Positions 1 to 10,900 of a DNA stretch of 64,000 nt are shown here, one piece after another. The DNA is from Auxenochlorella pyrenoidosa (taxonomy: Eukaryota > Chlorophyta > Trebouxiophyceae > Chlorellales > Chlorellaceae). The notes beneath the pieces were generated by a model. It ran no database searches. It had not been told where the DNA came from and saw only the letters and a list, made by a program, of their open reading frames with translations. The first letter of the stretch is position 1; each line of letters opens with the position of its first letter. Location: contig KQ482042.1 of the NCBI GenBank assembly GCA_001430745.1, forward strand, positions 2,137,410 through 2,201,409. The letters run 5' to 3'. The position numbers and the translations under genes were made by a program.

Positions 1-3000
1 AGGGTGGGGTGGTGTGTGTGTTGGGGGGGGGGGGTCAGCGGCGGCGGGCATGCATCAATGGTGCGGCAGGAAGCGTGGGAGTGGTCCGGGGAGGCACGCA
101 GGCTGCAGCAGCGCAGCTCTGCTCGGCCAGGCGCGAGCGGGTGGCGCGCAGCTGGCTGCGCCCCCGCCTGCCAGGCTCGGAGGTGGCCCCTGGCTCCTGC
201 GTGCAGCACCTGCTGTAGCAGCCCCGCGCCTTCTGTCCATCCGGCCCCCAGGCCCTGCCAGTGCGCCCCCGGCCCGCCAGCCCCCAGCTGGGCGCCCACC
301 TGAACGTCACATTGTCAAAGGCCACATCCCCGCGGGTGATGGCCAGCGGGGCGGCCCCGGGCGCGTCGTCCACCGCCGGCCGGGTGGTTAACAGCTCGAA
401 CATACTCTCCATATCAATCAGGCCCTTCTGGATCTGCGCAGCGGCGGGGCCAGCGGCGCTGTGTTGGGCCGGCCACGCAGGCGCACGTGTGGGGTGTGGG
501 CCGCCCAGCTGGGCCTGCTGTTGAACACCCTTGGGGCCGCCTGTGCCTGGGGGCAAGGTTGTGAGCAGATTCCACAGAAGGGGCTGCGCCGCCCTCCTCA
601 GCAGCATGCCCCCCCCACCACCAACACCACCACCCCTCCGCCGCCTGCCTGGCGATAGTAGCTGCCAAAGAAGGAGAGCGGCGCCACCAACTGGTTCATC
701 AGCGACAGGAAGAGCACTGCGGGGTGCGGGGGCCGGGCGGGGACAACCAGGGCGGGCGGCTCCGCTAAGAGCAGCACACCACGCCTGTGCCGCACAATCA
801 TCTAGCCCACCAAGCCGCCTGTGAAGTGCTGCCCAATCGCCCACCCTCCTGAGCCGGCCGCCCTGTGGCTACAGAGGAGCTGGTTGCGCACCCGCATCGC
901 CCACGGTGAGCGAGCCGCTCACGATGCCGCGCACGCACACCACCAGGCCTGGGCGGCGGGGGGCCAGGAGGCATGGGTGACATGTCGCTGCCAGGCTCCG
1001 GTGCTTTCGCAAGGCATAGCAGCCTTCCGGCAGCCAGGTGTCAGTCAAGGCGGGGGGCTGCCTGCAAACCCCGTCACCTGCTGCCGATGCACCGTGCCCT
1101 CACACCACCGCACCACATGGAACCACAGCAAATGGAATCAGCACAGCAGCGGCTGCTGAGACGGGGTGGCTGCGCGCGGCAGGCTGTGCCGCAGCGCCGG
1201 CCCTGTGCGGGCACTGCCAGGCTGGCTGCGCGGCAGGCTGGCGGTGCTGAGGGGGAGCCCCCTCACCCAGCGCCAGCCCCAGGAAGACCAGCACCGACTG
1301 CGCGATGTTGAGCAGCGAGATGCAGGCCAGCTGCAGGTACTCCTGGCCCTGGAAGGCGTCGATGGCGCGCCCAAACGCGCGCAGCTCAAACCCCTCGTTT
1401 GCAAACTGGAGGGGGGTTGGGGTGGGGTGGGGTGGGGTGGGGGGTTGCGCAGTGAGAGGTGGGGCCCAGGCTGATGGGGAGCCGGGCACCCGGCCAAGGG
1501 AGGGGAGGCAGACGCAGCAATGCATGGCAAAGGTCTGTGCTGCAGGGGGCGACAGGTGCCGCGCCGCAGCACCCAGGCTACGGCACCATTCCCCAGGCCT
1601 GCAGCGCGCGCAGGGCTTCAACAGGCCGGCGCTGCACGGCGCTTGGCCCCACCAGCTTGACTGTCTCGTAGTTGAGCAGCATATCTGTGGCCTTGCCCTC
1701 CTTGTCGTTATCCTGCGGAGCGGGGCCAGGCAGCGGCCGGAGCCGGGGGGGCAAGGCAGGGGTGAGGGCGGGCAGGCCCGGAAGCGTGCGCAAGGCTAGG
1801 GGCTTCCCCGCCGGGACCCCGGCAACCCCTTCCCGGCACGCCTCACCAGCTTGTTCATCTGCTTGCGCACTTTGCCGCGGAACTCGGTGATGATGAAGGT
1901 CACGGGCATGTAGGTCAGCACTGCGGGAGGCGGGGGCGTGGGTGGCAAACGCGGGGCTGAGGCACTGCCCGCGAGCTTGCTGGTGCATGACCAAGGCGCA
2001 TTAAAGGCCGCTGGGCGGCAGTGCAGGGCCAGGGTTGCGGGCGGCGGCGCCCACCCGTGATGGCCACCACGATGGCCGTCCAGGGCTGCAGCTTCAGCGC
2101 CATGTAGGTGCAGGCCACCGCCACGTCCACCAGCTGGGGCAGCACGCTGAACAGCACCACAGACATCACGTCCTGCGGGGGGAGGCGGCCTTGCCAGGAG
2201 GGCTGGGGGTGAGGGGGGTCGCAAGGGCGGTGCGTGCCAGAAGGAGGGCCCGGGGGTTGCAGCGACACTGCATCCCTGCCGGGCAGGCAGGGCAGGCTCG
2301 ATAGGGGCAGTCAGCATGCAGCGTTCTGACGCAGCGCGGCCGCCCTGCCAGGTGTGAATCGCAGCATGCTGCCCTGCATCCCGGGTCGTGCGCCCAGACC
2401 CCTCGCCTGGATGCTGCTGGTACCTCGATCAAGAATCCTCATGACTTTGCCTGCAGGGCGAGCAGAGGGAGGGGGGTGCAGCCGTCAAGGGCTCTCCGCA
2501 CGCACGGCGGCTCTGCCACCACCCTCCCACAGAGGCGCAGAACACCGCTGCCACAGCGGGCGCAGCGCACCGGTGTTGCGCTGCAGGTGGAATGAGTGGT
2601 CCAGCCGGAGCAGGTGGGCAAACACGTCCAGGCTGACGCGCCGGCAGGCGCGCTGCAGGAGCAGGGGGGCGGATGGGTGTGCTGGAGGGGCAGCAGGCAA
2701 CAGCGTCTGCCATTTTCAAGGCCACACAAACACACCACATCCCAGCGTATGGGCTGTGGGGCGGCCCAGCCGCTGCCCCGCCCCCCACCTGCTGCAGCGG
2801 GATCCACAGCAGGTCCCGCAGGTTGGCCATCAGGCCGATGCTGCCCTTGCCGCCGCTGCCCTGCAGGCCAGACAGGCAGGCGCAGGGCAGGTGAGCGGCA
2901 TAGGCGGCAAGGGGATGCTGTGGGCGCAGCATGAAGCAAGCGCCCTGCTGGTACGATCTGCAGGGAACCGCTGTTACGGAGGCAGCCGCTCTCGCCAGCC

Positions 3001-4395
3001 GCGCCACCTGCGCAGGCCCCGCCTGCCCAGCGCGCCTGCAGGAAGGTGAGGGCCAGGTAGGCGGCCACCCAGGGGAAGAAGACGTCCCTGAAGGTGGGCG
3101 CCATGCGGACAGCCAGCTCCCCACACAGCACGCGCAGCGTGACGCTCCCCCCGCCGCCATCCTTGCTGGCTGCTGCCGCTGCCGCCGCTGCCGATGAGGC
3201 TGCCGCCGCGCCAGTGGAGGCCAGCCGGTCGATGACCTTCTTGTACGCCAAGGGCAGCGCAATGTTGACCACCCGGCCCAGGGCCAGCAGCAGGAAGCAG
3301 GCCAGCAGCCTGAGGGGACACGTTGGGAAGCAATGCAGCGGCATCTGGTCTGACATGCCTGCAGGCGGCTCTGCCTCACAGGAACGCAGCACAGAACTTG
3401 CTGGCAGGCAGCACCCGCCTGCCCGCAGCAACCTGCAGCCCCCGCACGCTCCACCGGCAACCTGCAGGCCCCGCCCACCTGAGCTTCAGCGCCGGCGTGT
3501 CCGGCACCAGGTACCGCAGCGTGCCCTGCACCAGGCGCATGCGGCGGGAGCCATCCCATGGCCCGCCGCGGCGCCCGCGCTTGCCGCGCCCGCGCTGCTC
3601 CGCCAGCAAGGGCTCGCGCGAGCTGCCACGCGCACCCTCGGCCCCACCAGACGCTGCAAACGCCGCGGCCAGCAGGCAGGCAGTGGCTGCGCACAGGGCT
3701 ACCGCGTCCAGCGCCGCCAGCGCTGCCGCTGCTGCCTCGTAGTGCCGCGCAAGCCAGGCACCGCTGGGTGGCCCACCCTGCTGCTGCCGCGCATGGTACG
3801 ACTGCACCGCCTCCACCAGCGCACCAAGTTCCAGCGCCGCAGCCGAGGCGGCCGGCGTGGCTAGCAGCCAGAGCCGCTGGTTGTCCTGCCAGGCCCAGTG
3901 CATCGCCTGGGAGCGAGGGGGCAACGGGGAGGCGAGCGGGCGCTGCAGAACGGCAAGTCCTGGCTCCCGCTGCGCGGTCCGGGGTGGCCATGCACAACTG
4001 GCAACATATGAAAAAATTCATTCAATACAAAAAAACATTGTGCAGGCTCAGTGTGCCGTGCCTGGCAGCAGCATGGCAGCAGATGCAGCCCCTCCCAGCT
4101 GGAGCTGGGGCCCTACCAGCAGCAGCGCGCAGAACAGGAGGGCCAGCGTGTCTGGCAGCCAGTCTCCGCAGCGAGCTGGGTCAGCCAGCTCCTCCCGCAA
4201 AGTGATGCGTGCTGCATGGCCCAGCAATGCTGCTGCCGCCCAAACGGCAGAGGCGGCCCGCCAACGCTGCCCCGCTTGGTGGCGGAGGCTGTGCCTGCTG
4301 CCGCCACCCCACGCCTGCCATGCAAGGGCAGCTGCCCAGATGCCGCAGGCGAGGTCGAGCAGCGCCCACAGCACCGCCTGCTCAGAGAATGCCAT
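1..4395 (-). CDS. ABCB6/HMT1-like half ABC transporter (3' end cut by window)
   Basis: Membrane half of a heavy-metal-tolerance type ABC exporter (ABCB6/HMT1 group), which in relatives moves porphyrins or metal-thiol conjugates across organelle or vacuole membranes. The order of exons on the minus strand fits: a hydrophobic N-terminal region from the ATG at 4395 (MAFSEQAVLWALL), RYLVPDTPALKLR near 3500, VVNIALPLAYKKVIDRLA near 3260, GLMANLRDLLWIPLQQ near 2830, GKVMRILDRGTSSIQ near 2430, VMSVVLFSVLPQLVDV near 2150, YMPVTFIITEFRGKVRK near 1890, the LNYETVK region near 1670, LVVCVRGIVSGSLTVGDA near 930, FLSLMNQLVAPLSFFGSYYR near 680, and IDMESMFELL near 410. The last visible exon stops about 302 at the strand leading into Walker A, so no ATPase motif is in view; 1-300 reads as intron. 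An in-frame ATG at 4410 is an alternative start. Substrate is unknown; exon edges are approximate. Confidence 0.8.
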
Positions 4396-5029
4396 CGTGC
4401 TCTGAGTCACGCTGCGCCCCTGCCCAGAGGATGGTGGTGGGGCCGGACAGCAGCACGGCAGTGGCGGCAGCTGGAGCGCGCGAGGTGCTGGTGGTGCTGG
4501 CCCTCAAGGGGCCTTGCACCTGCGTCGCCACAGATTGGTGGGCCGATGACAAAAGAGCGGGAGGCCAAGGAGAAGGGAAGAGGAGGGTCAGAAGTGAGCA
4601 AGAAGGGCGGGGTCTCGTGAGGCCCTGTGTTCATCCGCGATCAGCAGAGCCGCGATGTCGCAATGTAGAGGGAAGGACCAGCGGGACCCTCGTGCCAAAA
4701 AAAGAGCGTGCTGAGAGCGTGCTGGGGGCTCGCAAGGGTGCGACGAATAAAGCGAGGTAGCCCTCGTTAATCACGATCGGCGCCGTCTTGATCTGGCACA
4801 GAGAAGGGGGTGAGTGCCGCACTCTTGTCTCTTCTTGCATTTTTCTTGCCGGTGCTCTGCAAGGATTGCAGAACTTATGAACCACCGAGAGGGCTATAAA
4901 TACCTGGGCCACCGCAAGACAGCGCGCCGACAGCTCTACCGCCATCGCAGCGGCCGCCCGCCACCTTGCCGACGACGCCTCCTCCTGCCTGCTCTCCTGC
5001 CAGGCCAGGCACCAGACCAGGTCGCCGAT
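4396..5029. other. Intergenic region between divergent genes
   Basis: This 634-bp stretch separates the start codons of the ABC transporter (minus) and the RRM protein (plus), so it should hold both promoters and both 5' UTRs. A TATA-like element at 4895-4902 is the only recognisable site. No other gene is seen. Confidence 0.6.
4895..4902 (+). promoter_or_regulatory. Candidate TATA box for the RRM gene
   Basis: TATAAATA stands 128 bp upstream of the ATG at 5030 in very GC-rich DNA, where such a string is rare. This is compatible with a TATA box plus a 5' UTR of about 100 nt. No transcript evidence is available. Confidence 0.4.
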
Positions 5030-5992
5030 ATGGAGGACGAGGGGCGTACCACGGTCTACCTGGGAAACCTGGACCCCATCAAGACCACTCGCAGGCTGCT
5101 GTATGAGATTGGCATTCAGGCAAGAGCCGTCCCTCGCCGCCAGCGTGTTGTGCAGTGCTGCATGCAGTTCATTGTGCTCGCGTTCCTGTCTGCCATATAA
5201 TGAGCACAACAGTGCTCACAGTTGGGCATGTTCACAGCAACACCTCGTGCCGTCTTGCTGCCTGAGGGCCTCTTCTCGGCGGCCTGCCTATCGTCTGCCC
5301 TGCAGGCGGGGCCCGATGTGCGTGCTGTCACGCTCCCCATGGACGGCGTGCGCAACAAGGGCTTTGCTTTCATCGAGTTTGAGACCCCGGAGAGCGCGGC
5401 CTATGCCGTTAGCCTCTTCAAGGGCAACCTGCGGCTGTTTGACCGGCAACTGCGAGTAGACTTTGGAGGCAAGGGCGGCGGGGGGGCTGCCCAAGGCAGC
5501 ACCGGCCGGCCGGGCGGCGCTGTCGCGCGTGTGCCCTCCTTCTCAGGGGGTGGCATTGGCTCAGAGCAGCCGACCCAGCAGCATGAGCGCGCTGGTGCTG
5601 CTACTCACGGTGGCACGCCCCCTCTGGCGGAGAGGGCTGCTCCCTGGGGCGACGCCGGGCAGCCGCAGCAGCCGCAGCAGGTGTATCAGCAGCAGGCCCA
5701 TCCCCAGTTGAGCAACATGCATCAGAGTAGCGAGGCAGCGCCTCAAGGGCAACAGCAGCAGATGCTGCCACAGCAATCATACGCTGGCCCCACCATGCAG
5801 CAGCAGCAGCAGCATCAGGGGCTGCTTTTGCACCAGCAGCAAGCTCTGATGGGGCAGCAGCAATTGACGGCGGCCTATGGCCAGGTTGTGGCAGGGCATG
5901 GCATGGGAATTGCCGGCCAATCACTCCTTGGGCAGCAGCAGCAGCATCACTCGCCCGGCTTCGCAGCGCACCCTCTGGGGCCATATTTCTAG
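5030..5992 (+). CDS. Single-RRM RNA-binding protein, RBM7/SF3B4-like
   Basis: Two exons, 5030-5119 and 5306-5992, give 258 residues. One RRM spans about residues 7-85: RNP2 reads VYLGNL and RNP1 reads KGFAFIEF, with QAGPDVRAVTLPMD between them. The 'QAGP' strand start is typical of RBM7 (nuclear exosome targeting) and of the first RRM of SF3B4 (U2 snRNP), and I cannot choose between them; SF3B4 normally has a second RRM, which is absent here. After the RRM comes a Gly-rich linker and a roughly 150-residue Gln-rich tail with CAG-coded runs. The intron begins GCAAGA and ends TGCAG, so it is a GC-AG intron; the RRM is continuous only if it is removed. A likely nuclear RNA-processing factor. Confidence 0.8.
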
Positions 5993-6424
5993 CTGTGGTG
6001 TCAGCGTGGTCGCTCAGTGCACGGTGCAAAATAAGTGAGTCGCCTCTGAGGTCGCTGCATACAGCTGGCATTGCATGGCTGTTAGAAGCTTGGTGGGTGA
6101 CTCCGGCCGGTCAACGCACCTAGATCCCTGCTGGGCTCTCCTCCACGCACCTTGACATGCAGACGCTGGATCGTGATGCACCTGGCCAGAGTGGCATGGA
6201 CGGCACTGCCCAGCAAGCCACATGCTGCAGGCTCAGCACAGCTCTGCGTACAGCGGTCTGCCTTGCACAACTGTACGAGCGTGCATCGTCAACAGATGTA
6301 ACATATAGCTACCGCACACTCTGCTAAGAAAGACACGCACTTGGCATAGCAGAAAGGGTGGCGCAGCGGGCTCCCCAGGCAGCCAGGGCAGGGCGGCACC
6401 CTTGCTGCCAGGTGGCGCGCCGCC
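5993..6424. other. Intergenic region between convergent genes
   Basis: A 432-bp stretch between the stop of the RRM gene (plus) and the stop of MED4 (minus). It should hold both 3' UTRs. Apart from a TGTAA signal at 6297-6301, I see nothing in it. Confidence 0.6.
6297..6301 (+). terminator. TGTAA polyadenylation signal, RRM gene
   Basis: TGTAA is the usual polyadenylation signal of chlorophyte algae. This copy lies about 305 nt after the stop codon at 5992, a normal 3' UTR length for these algae. Confidence 0.4.
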
Positions 6425-7707
6425 TCACTCGCTGTCGTCCTCGCTGTCGTCGTCGCTGTCGCCGTCCCCCGAGGACACGCCATACTCCAGGTCTGCAAAG
6501 TCCACCTGGTTGAGGAAGATGCCGGCCAGGCGCGGCGCAGGCGGCGCCTCCACCTCCTCCACAGGCACAGCCGGCTCGGTGGCCGCCTCGGCAGCGCTCG
6601 CAGCGGCCGCTGCTGCCGGCGTTGCGGCTGCTGCCGGGGCTGCTGCTGCTGCCGGGGCCAGCGGGATGGGGTCCCCGGGCTTCCACCCTGGGGGCATGCT
6701 AGCCAGCAGCTGCTGCACATCCAGCCCATGCTGTGCTGCCAGGGCGGCAAGGTCGCCTGCAGGCGCCTGCGCAGCTGCCGCTGCAGTGGGCCCCGCTGGC
6801 GCAGGCCCCGCAGCAGCCGGTGCTGCAGCGTCCCGGGCCGCCGCTGCTCGTTGCACCTCCAGCGCTTGCTGCCGCTCCTCCCACTCCCCTGCAGGCACGC
6901 ATCACGCAAGCCGACACGTGATGCAGATGCGAGGGCCGGGCGAGAGCACCAAGCAACAAGCGCCCTGTCCTGCACTCTGCCTCGCCGTGCGACCCTGTGC
7001 TCAAGCAAATTGCCTGCTCTGGCCGCAACGCATCGAGTGGCACCCCTCGAGCAAGCGCACTCACTGCTGAAAGCGTGCAGCTGCGAGGCGCGCATCTCCG
7101 CCTCTTGCGGCGCCGGCGGCTTGAAGAAGAGCAGCGGCTGCCCCGGCTGGTAGCCCAGCGGGGCAGCAGACGAGTAGCTGAGGCGGTGGGCATATGACAG
7201 CAGGCCGCGCACGTAGGCGGCGTCCACCCCCGAGGACGGGGGCGCCTGGTAGCCGGGTGGCGGGGTGAATCGGTCCACTGCCGCCTGCAGGGCCACAATC
7301 GCTGCCTGCAGGAGGGACAGCCAGGGGGAGCAGTGCAGATGAGGTCCAAGGTCTCGGTGTGCAGAAAACAAAGGGGGGGAAGTTCCCAATATCAACTTCA
7401 TGGCGGCGAGGCTCTGCCAAGCCAGAACTGCAGCTGGTGGGTTCGGGCAGGTGGTGCCGCCGCTCCCGCCCACCTGCAGTGTTTGCTGCGCGTCGGCGAT
7501 CGCCTTGAAAGCTACATGCGCCTGTTTCGAGCCATTCAAACAGGCCTGAGCCCTGTCCAGCTCGTCCAGCAGCTTGTCCAAGCCGCTCTCGTCGCCACCG
7601 ACACTCAGCAGCCGCTCCAGCACGCTAGCAAGTTCCCATTCCGCCTTTGATTGGCTGCTGCAGTCTGTTATGCTGTCCAACCGCGCCCTTTTGGCCTCTA
7701 CCGCCAT
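6425..7707 (-). CDS. MED4: Mediator complex subunit 4
   Basis: MED4 is a middle-module subunit of the Mediator complex that bridges transcription factors and RNA polymerase II. Three exons (7707-7474, 7305-7065, 6888-6425) join in phase to 312 residues starting MAVEAKRARLD. The N-terminal third is a charged helical region (ASVLERLLSVG, LDELDRAQACL) as in the MED4 coiled coil. The core has the family signature AHRLSYSSAAPLGYQPGQPL followed by FFKPPAPQEAEMRASQLHAF. An Ala-rich linker leads to PPGWKPGDPIPL, also found in plant MED4. The C-terminus is strongly acidic (GDGDSDDDSEDDSE). In-frame codons run upstream to 7812, but 7707 is the first clear ATG. Expected in the nucleus. Confidence 0.88.
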
Positions 7708-7983
7708 TTGCGTTGCAGCACGTCTTGCTCTGCTGTCGAAAGCGGCCGAGGGAGTGCTCACAGAGGGATTGCCCACATGCGATCGAGGAAACTGCTCTTG
7801 GTGATGGAGCACACAGTGATTGAGACCGCCGCCACCGCCGCAGCGCGCTGGTGCGCCATCTCAGCGTTCCAACTGCGCTGAGCACAGTCGAATGCACGAG
7901 GGCAGGGCGCAGCACCCTGCGCATCGCAATACGCAAGCATGCTGACGCCTCACTGCCGCACCGCCACCACACAGCTGGAGCCG

Positions 7984-10900
7984 TCAGCACGATGCCCCCG
8001 AGCGCCGCGAGCCGGAGGGCGAGGGTGGCGCCGCCAGGCCCATGGCAGCGGCTCTGCCCTCCGGCAGGCACAGCTCCGGCGGCAGCGGCATCCAGCCAGA
8101 GCGGTAGCGTGCGCAGTCAGGGTCTGCAGCACAGAGGGCATGGGACCTGAGTGCGCAGCCGTGAGCGGCCCCTGGCCACACCTTAACTACATGCGCACAG
8201 CGTGTGTGCCATGCCTGTTCATCGGCCACTGCCCATCACCCCGAGTCGCAACCCCTGCCCGCCTCGTGCTCACCGTGGCATTTCTGCGCGTATGCGCCCC
8301 TCACAAAGTCCGCCACAAAGAAGACGTGGTTGGAGGCGTGCGGGCGCCCCACGTTCTCGCAGTGGTGGCTGCCCGGGCCGACCATGGAGTAGGCCACCGT
8401 GGCGCCGGCGCCGCAAAAGGCGAGCGTGCGCGCACGGGCGGGGGCGCCGCCGGCGCGCCGCGTCGCCACGCGCTCGATGAAGGCCAGCGCAGCCTCTGCC
8501 AATCGTTGCAGCTCTGCGAGGCACAGAGGGTTGCGGAATGTTACCAGGATGGGAGATGAGGCTGACTCTGGAGCTGCGCTCACACCGTCACCTGCAGCAC
8601 TCGAGCTGCCACGGCGTGCCAGCCAGAGGCCACGCACCCAGCCTGTTCGACTGCGGCACCAGCCCCGGATGCTGTCGCCCATGCCGCCTGGGCCCTACCT
8701 TGCATGTGCTCCCACGACAGCGCGGCGTCCCCAGCCTCCCGCTTCCATGCCACGTGCCGCTGCACGCCATCCCCGCAGACCGTGGCTGCGGCAGTGACTG
8801 CTGCCCCGCCACCGGCCGTGATTCCCCCGATGCCGTGCCCGCCCTGGCCGCCCACCGGCCGCGGCAGCGGGTCGGGCATCTGCAGCAGGCGGGCGCGCGG
8901 GTCCACGTTGCAGACCAGGGTGTCCAGGAAGACGTGGGCGGTGGAGGTGGTGGCGCCTGGGGCGGTGGCGTAGCGCCGCGTGGGCACCAGCACCGCGGCC
9001 TTGCCGCCCTTGCAGCAGTAGGACATGCGCCAGTGGCGGTTCCTGCATGACGGTATGGAGGGTGGGGGGCGCAGGGGTAAAGAGTGTGGCGTGCCGAGGT
9101 GTGTGGTGGAGGAAGCAGAGCGTTGCGCAGCATGCAGAGGCAGGGTTGGTGGGCGCCAGGTTTGGGGCCTGCCAGACTTTCCAGCCAAGTTCTCGGCGCG
9201 CCGCAGCAGTCTTAGCTGTGCAATTACAGCTGCGCAGGCCCCAGCTCCTTGCCCACTTGCTTGGAGTACACGGCAGTGTCCACAATAAATCCCAGCTGCG
9301 GGGCGCCATCCTTCTCTCCCCGCACCACCAGCAGCTCGCTGCCGCTGGCGGCCAGCACCTGCTGGGCAGGCAGGGGCCACGGCACGCCTCAGGAAGGGCA
9401 GGTGCTGTGTGGACAAGGGGCATGGCAGGCTGCGCTGGCCCGCTTCCTTAACTTCATCACTGACGCACCCACCGGCTGCGGTTCCCAGCACCTTCAACGC
9501 CGGGCCGACAGTCACGCATGAGCGGTGCGCGCCTCAAGAGAGCCTCTGCTCACCTGGCCCACAAACTTGCCCATAGCATGGTTGGTGGCAAAGGCGTGGC
9601 CGGGCAGGCGCACCGTCAGGTGCCGGCTGAACTTGGCGGGGGTGGATGAGTCGAGCTCGTACACGCAGCGGGGGTCGAGGGCTAGGCCAAAGTGGCGCCT
9701 GCAAGGGGGGGCGGCAGGGAGAGCAGGGAGCGAGCGTGCGAGTTGGGGATGCAGCGGGGAGGGGGCAAGCTGGCCATGTTCAGCCAGCGTTTGGGACGTC
9801 AGCCTGTGGGCGGGCAGCCAGCGTGCAGCAAGGCGCTGCGGGTGCACACGGGCAGTCGGCGTGGGCTGCCGGAGCGCGCCCCCCTTACCTCAGCTGCTGG
9901 TCCACGTGGGCCAGGAGGCGGTCCACCAGAGCGTCGCCGTGTACCTGCAGGGGCGCGGTGTGTGCGGCAGCCCTGGCGCTCACTGCGGGCCACCTAGGAC
10001 CGCATGTACCCCCTTGCCCCTCGCTTGCGCTGCCTAGGAAGGATGCAGGGGTGACCGGAGCCTGCCTGGCCCCTGCACACCAGCCCCTTTGCTGCGTCCG
10101 AGCGCCCCGGGCCGGCTGCGCGGCGCCTTCCCACCTGGCGGTTGAGGCGCGGGTCAAACTCCAGGTCAAAGTAGAGGTGGGCGGGGCGCCCCTCGCGCAC
10201 CACCTCGTACCAGTGCCGCGCCTCGCAGTGGCTGCGCCGGAAGGCGGCCCACACCGCCGGGTAGCTGGCGGCGGTGAACGAGCGGTAGTAGGCGCCGCTC
10301 CTGGGGGGGCGGGGGATGCGAGGTGGTGGTGGTGGGGGGGGGCCAGGGGGGGGGGTCGAGCTGGGTCGGGCTGAAGCCGGGCCAGAGGGCAGAGAGAGTG
10401 GCAGGGCCGCAGCAGTGGGATGCAAGGCAGCCACGGGTGCTTGCGCCCTGCTGTGTGAGTGCAGCTTTGCAAAGAGCAGCAGCACGGCTGCTGGAACAGC
10501 CAGGCGGCGGACCTGCAGCTGGCATACCGCAAAGCAGTCCCACCTGCCGCGCCGCTCTACGCAAAACGTGCGGACGGCCTCCTCACGCCACAGCCCCTCT
10601 GCAGACGCCTCCGCGGCTGGCCCCGCCTGACCAGCGCTGGCAGCGGGGGCTGGATCCGCCGCAGCCTGTCGCTGCCGCTGCGCCTGCTGCCGCTGCGCCT
10701 GCTGCCGCTGCGCCTGCTGCTGCGCCGCCTGCTGCCGCTGTGCCGCCGTCACCACCTCCTCCTGATGCACCCGCAGCAGGGCCTGGTACTCCTGCGCCTT
10801 GCTGGCCAGCCGCCGCTCCCGCTGCCGCCGCTCCTCCTCGCCCTCCTCGCGCTGCCGCTTGGCCAGCGGGGCGGTGACGTAGCCCCCCGATCCCGGTGCA

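Noticed and set aside
5030..5992. Calling the RRM gene SF3B4 outright
   Set aside because: SF3B4 has two RRMs; only one is present and the RBM7 family matches as well.
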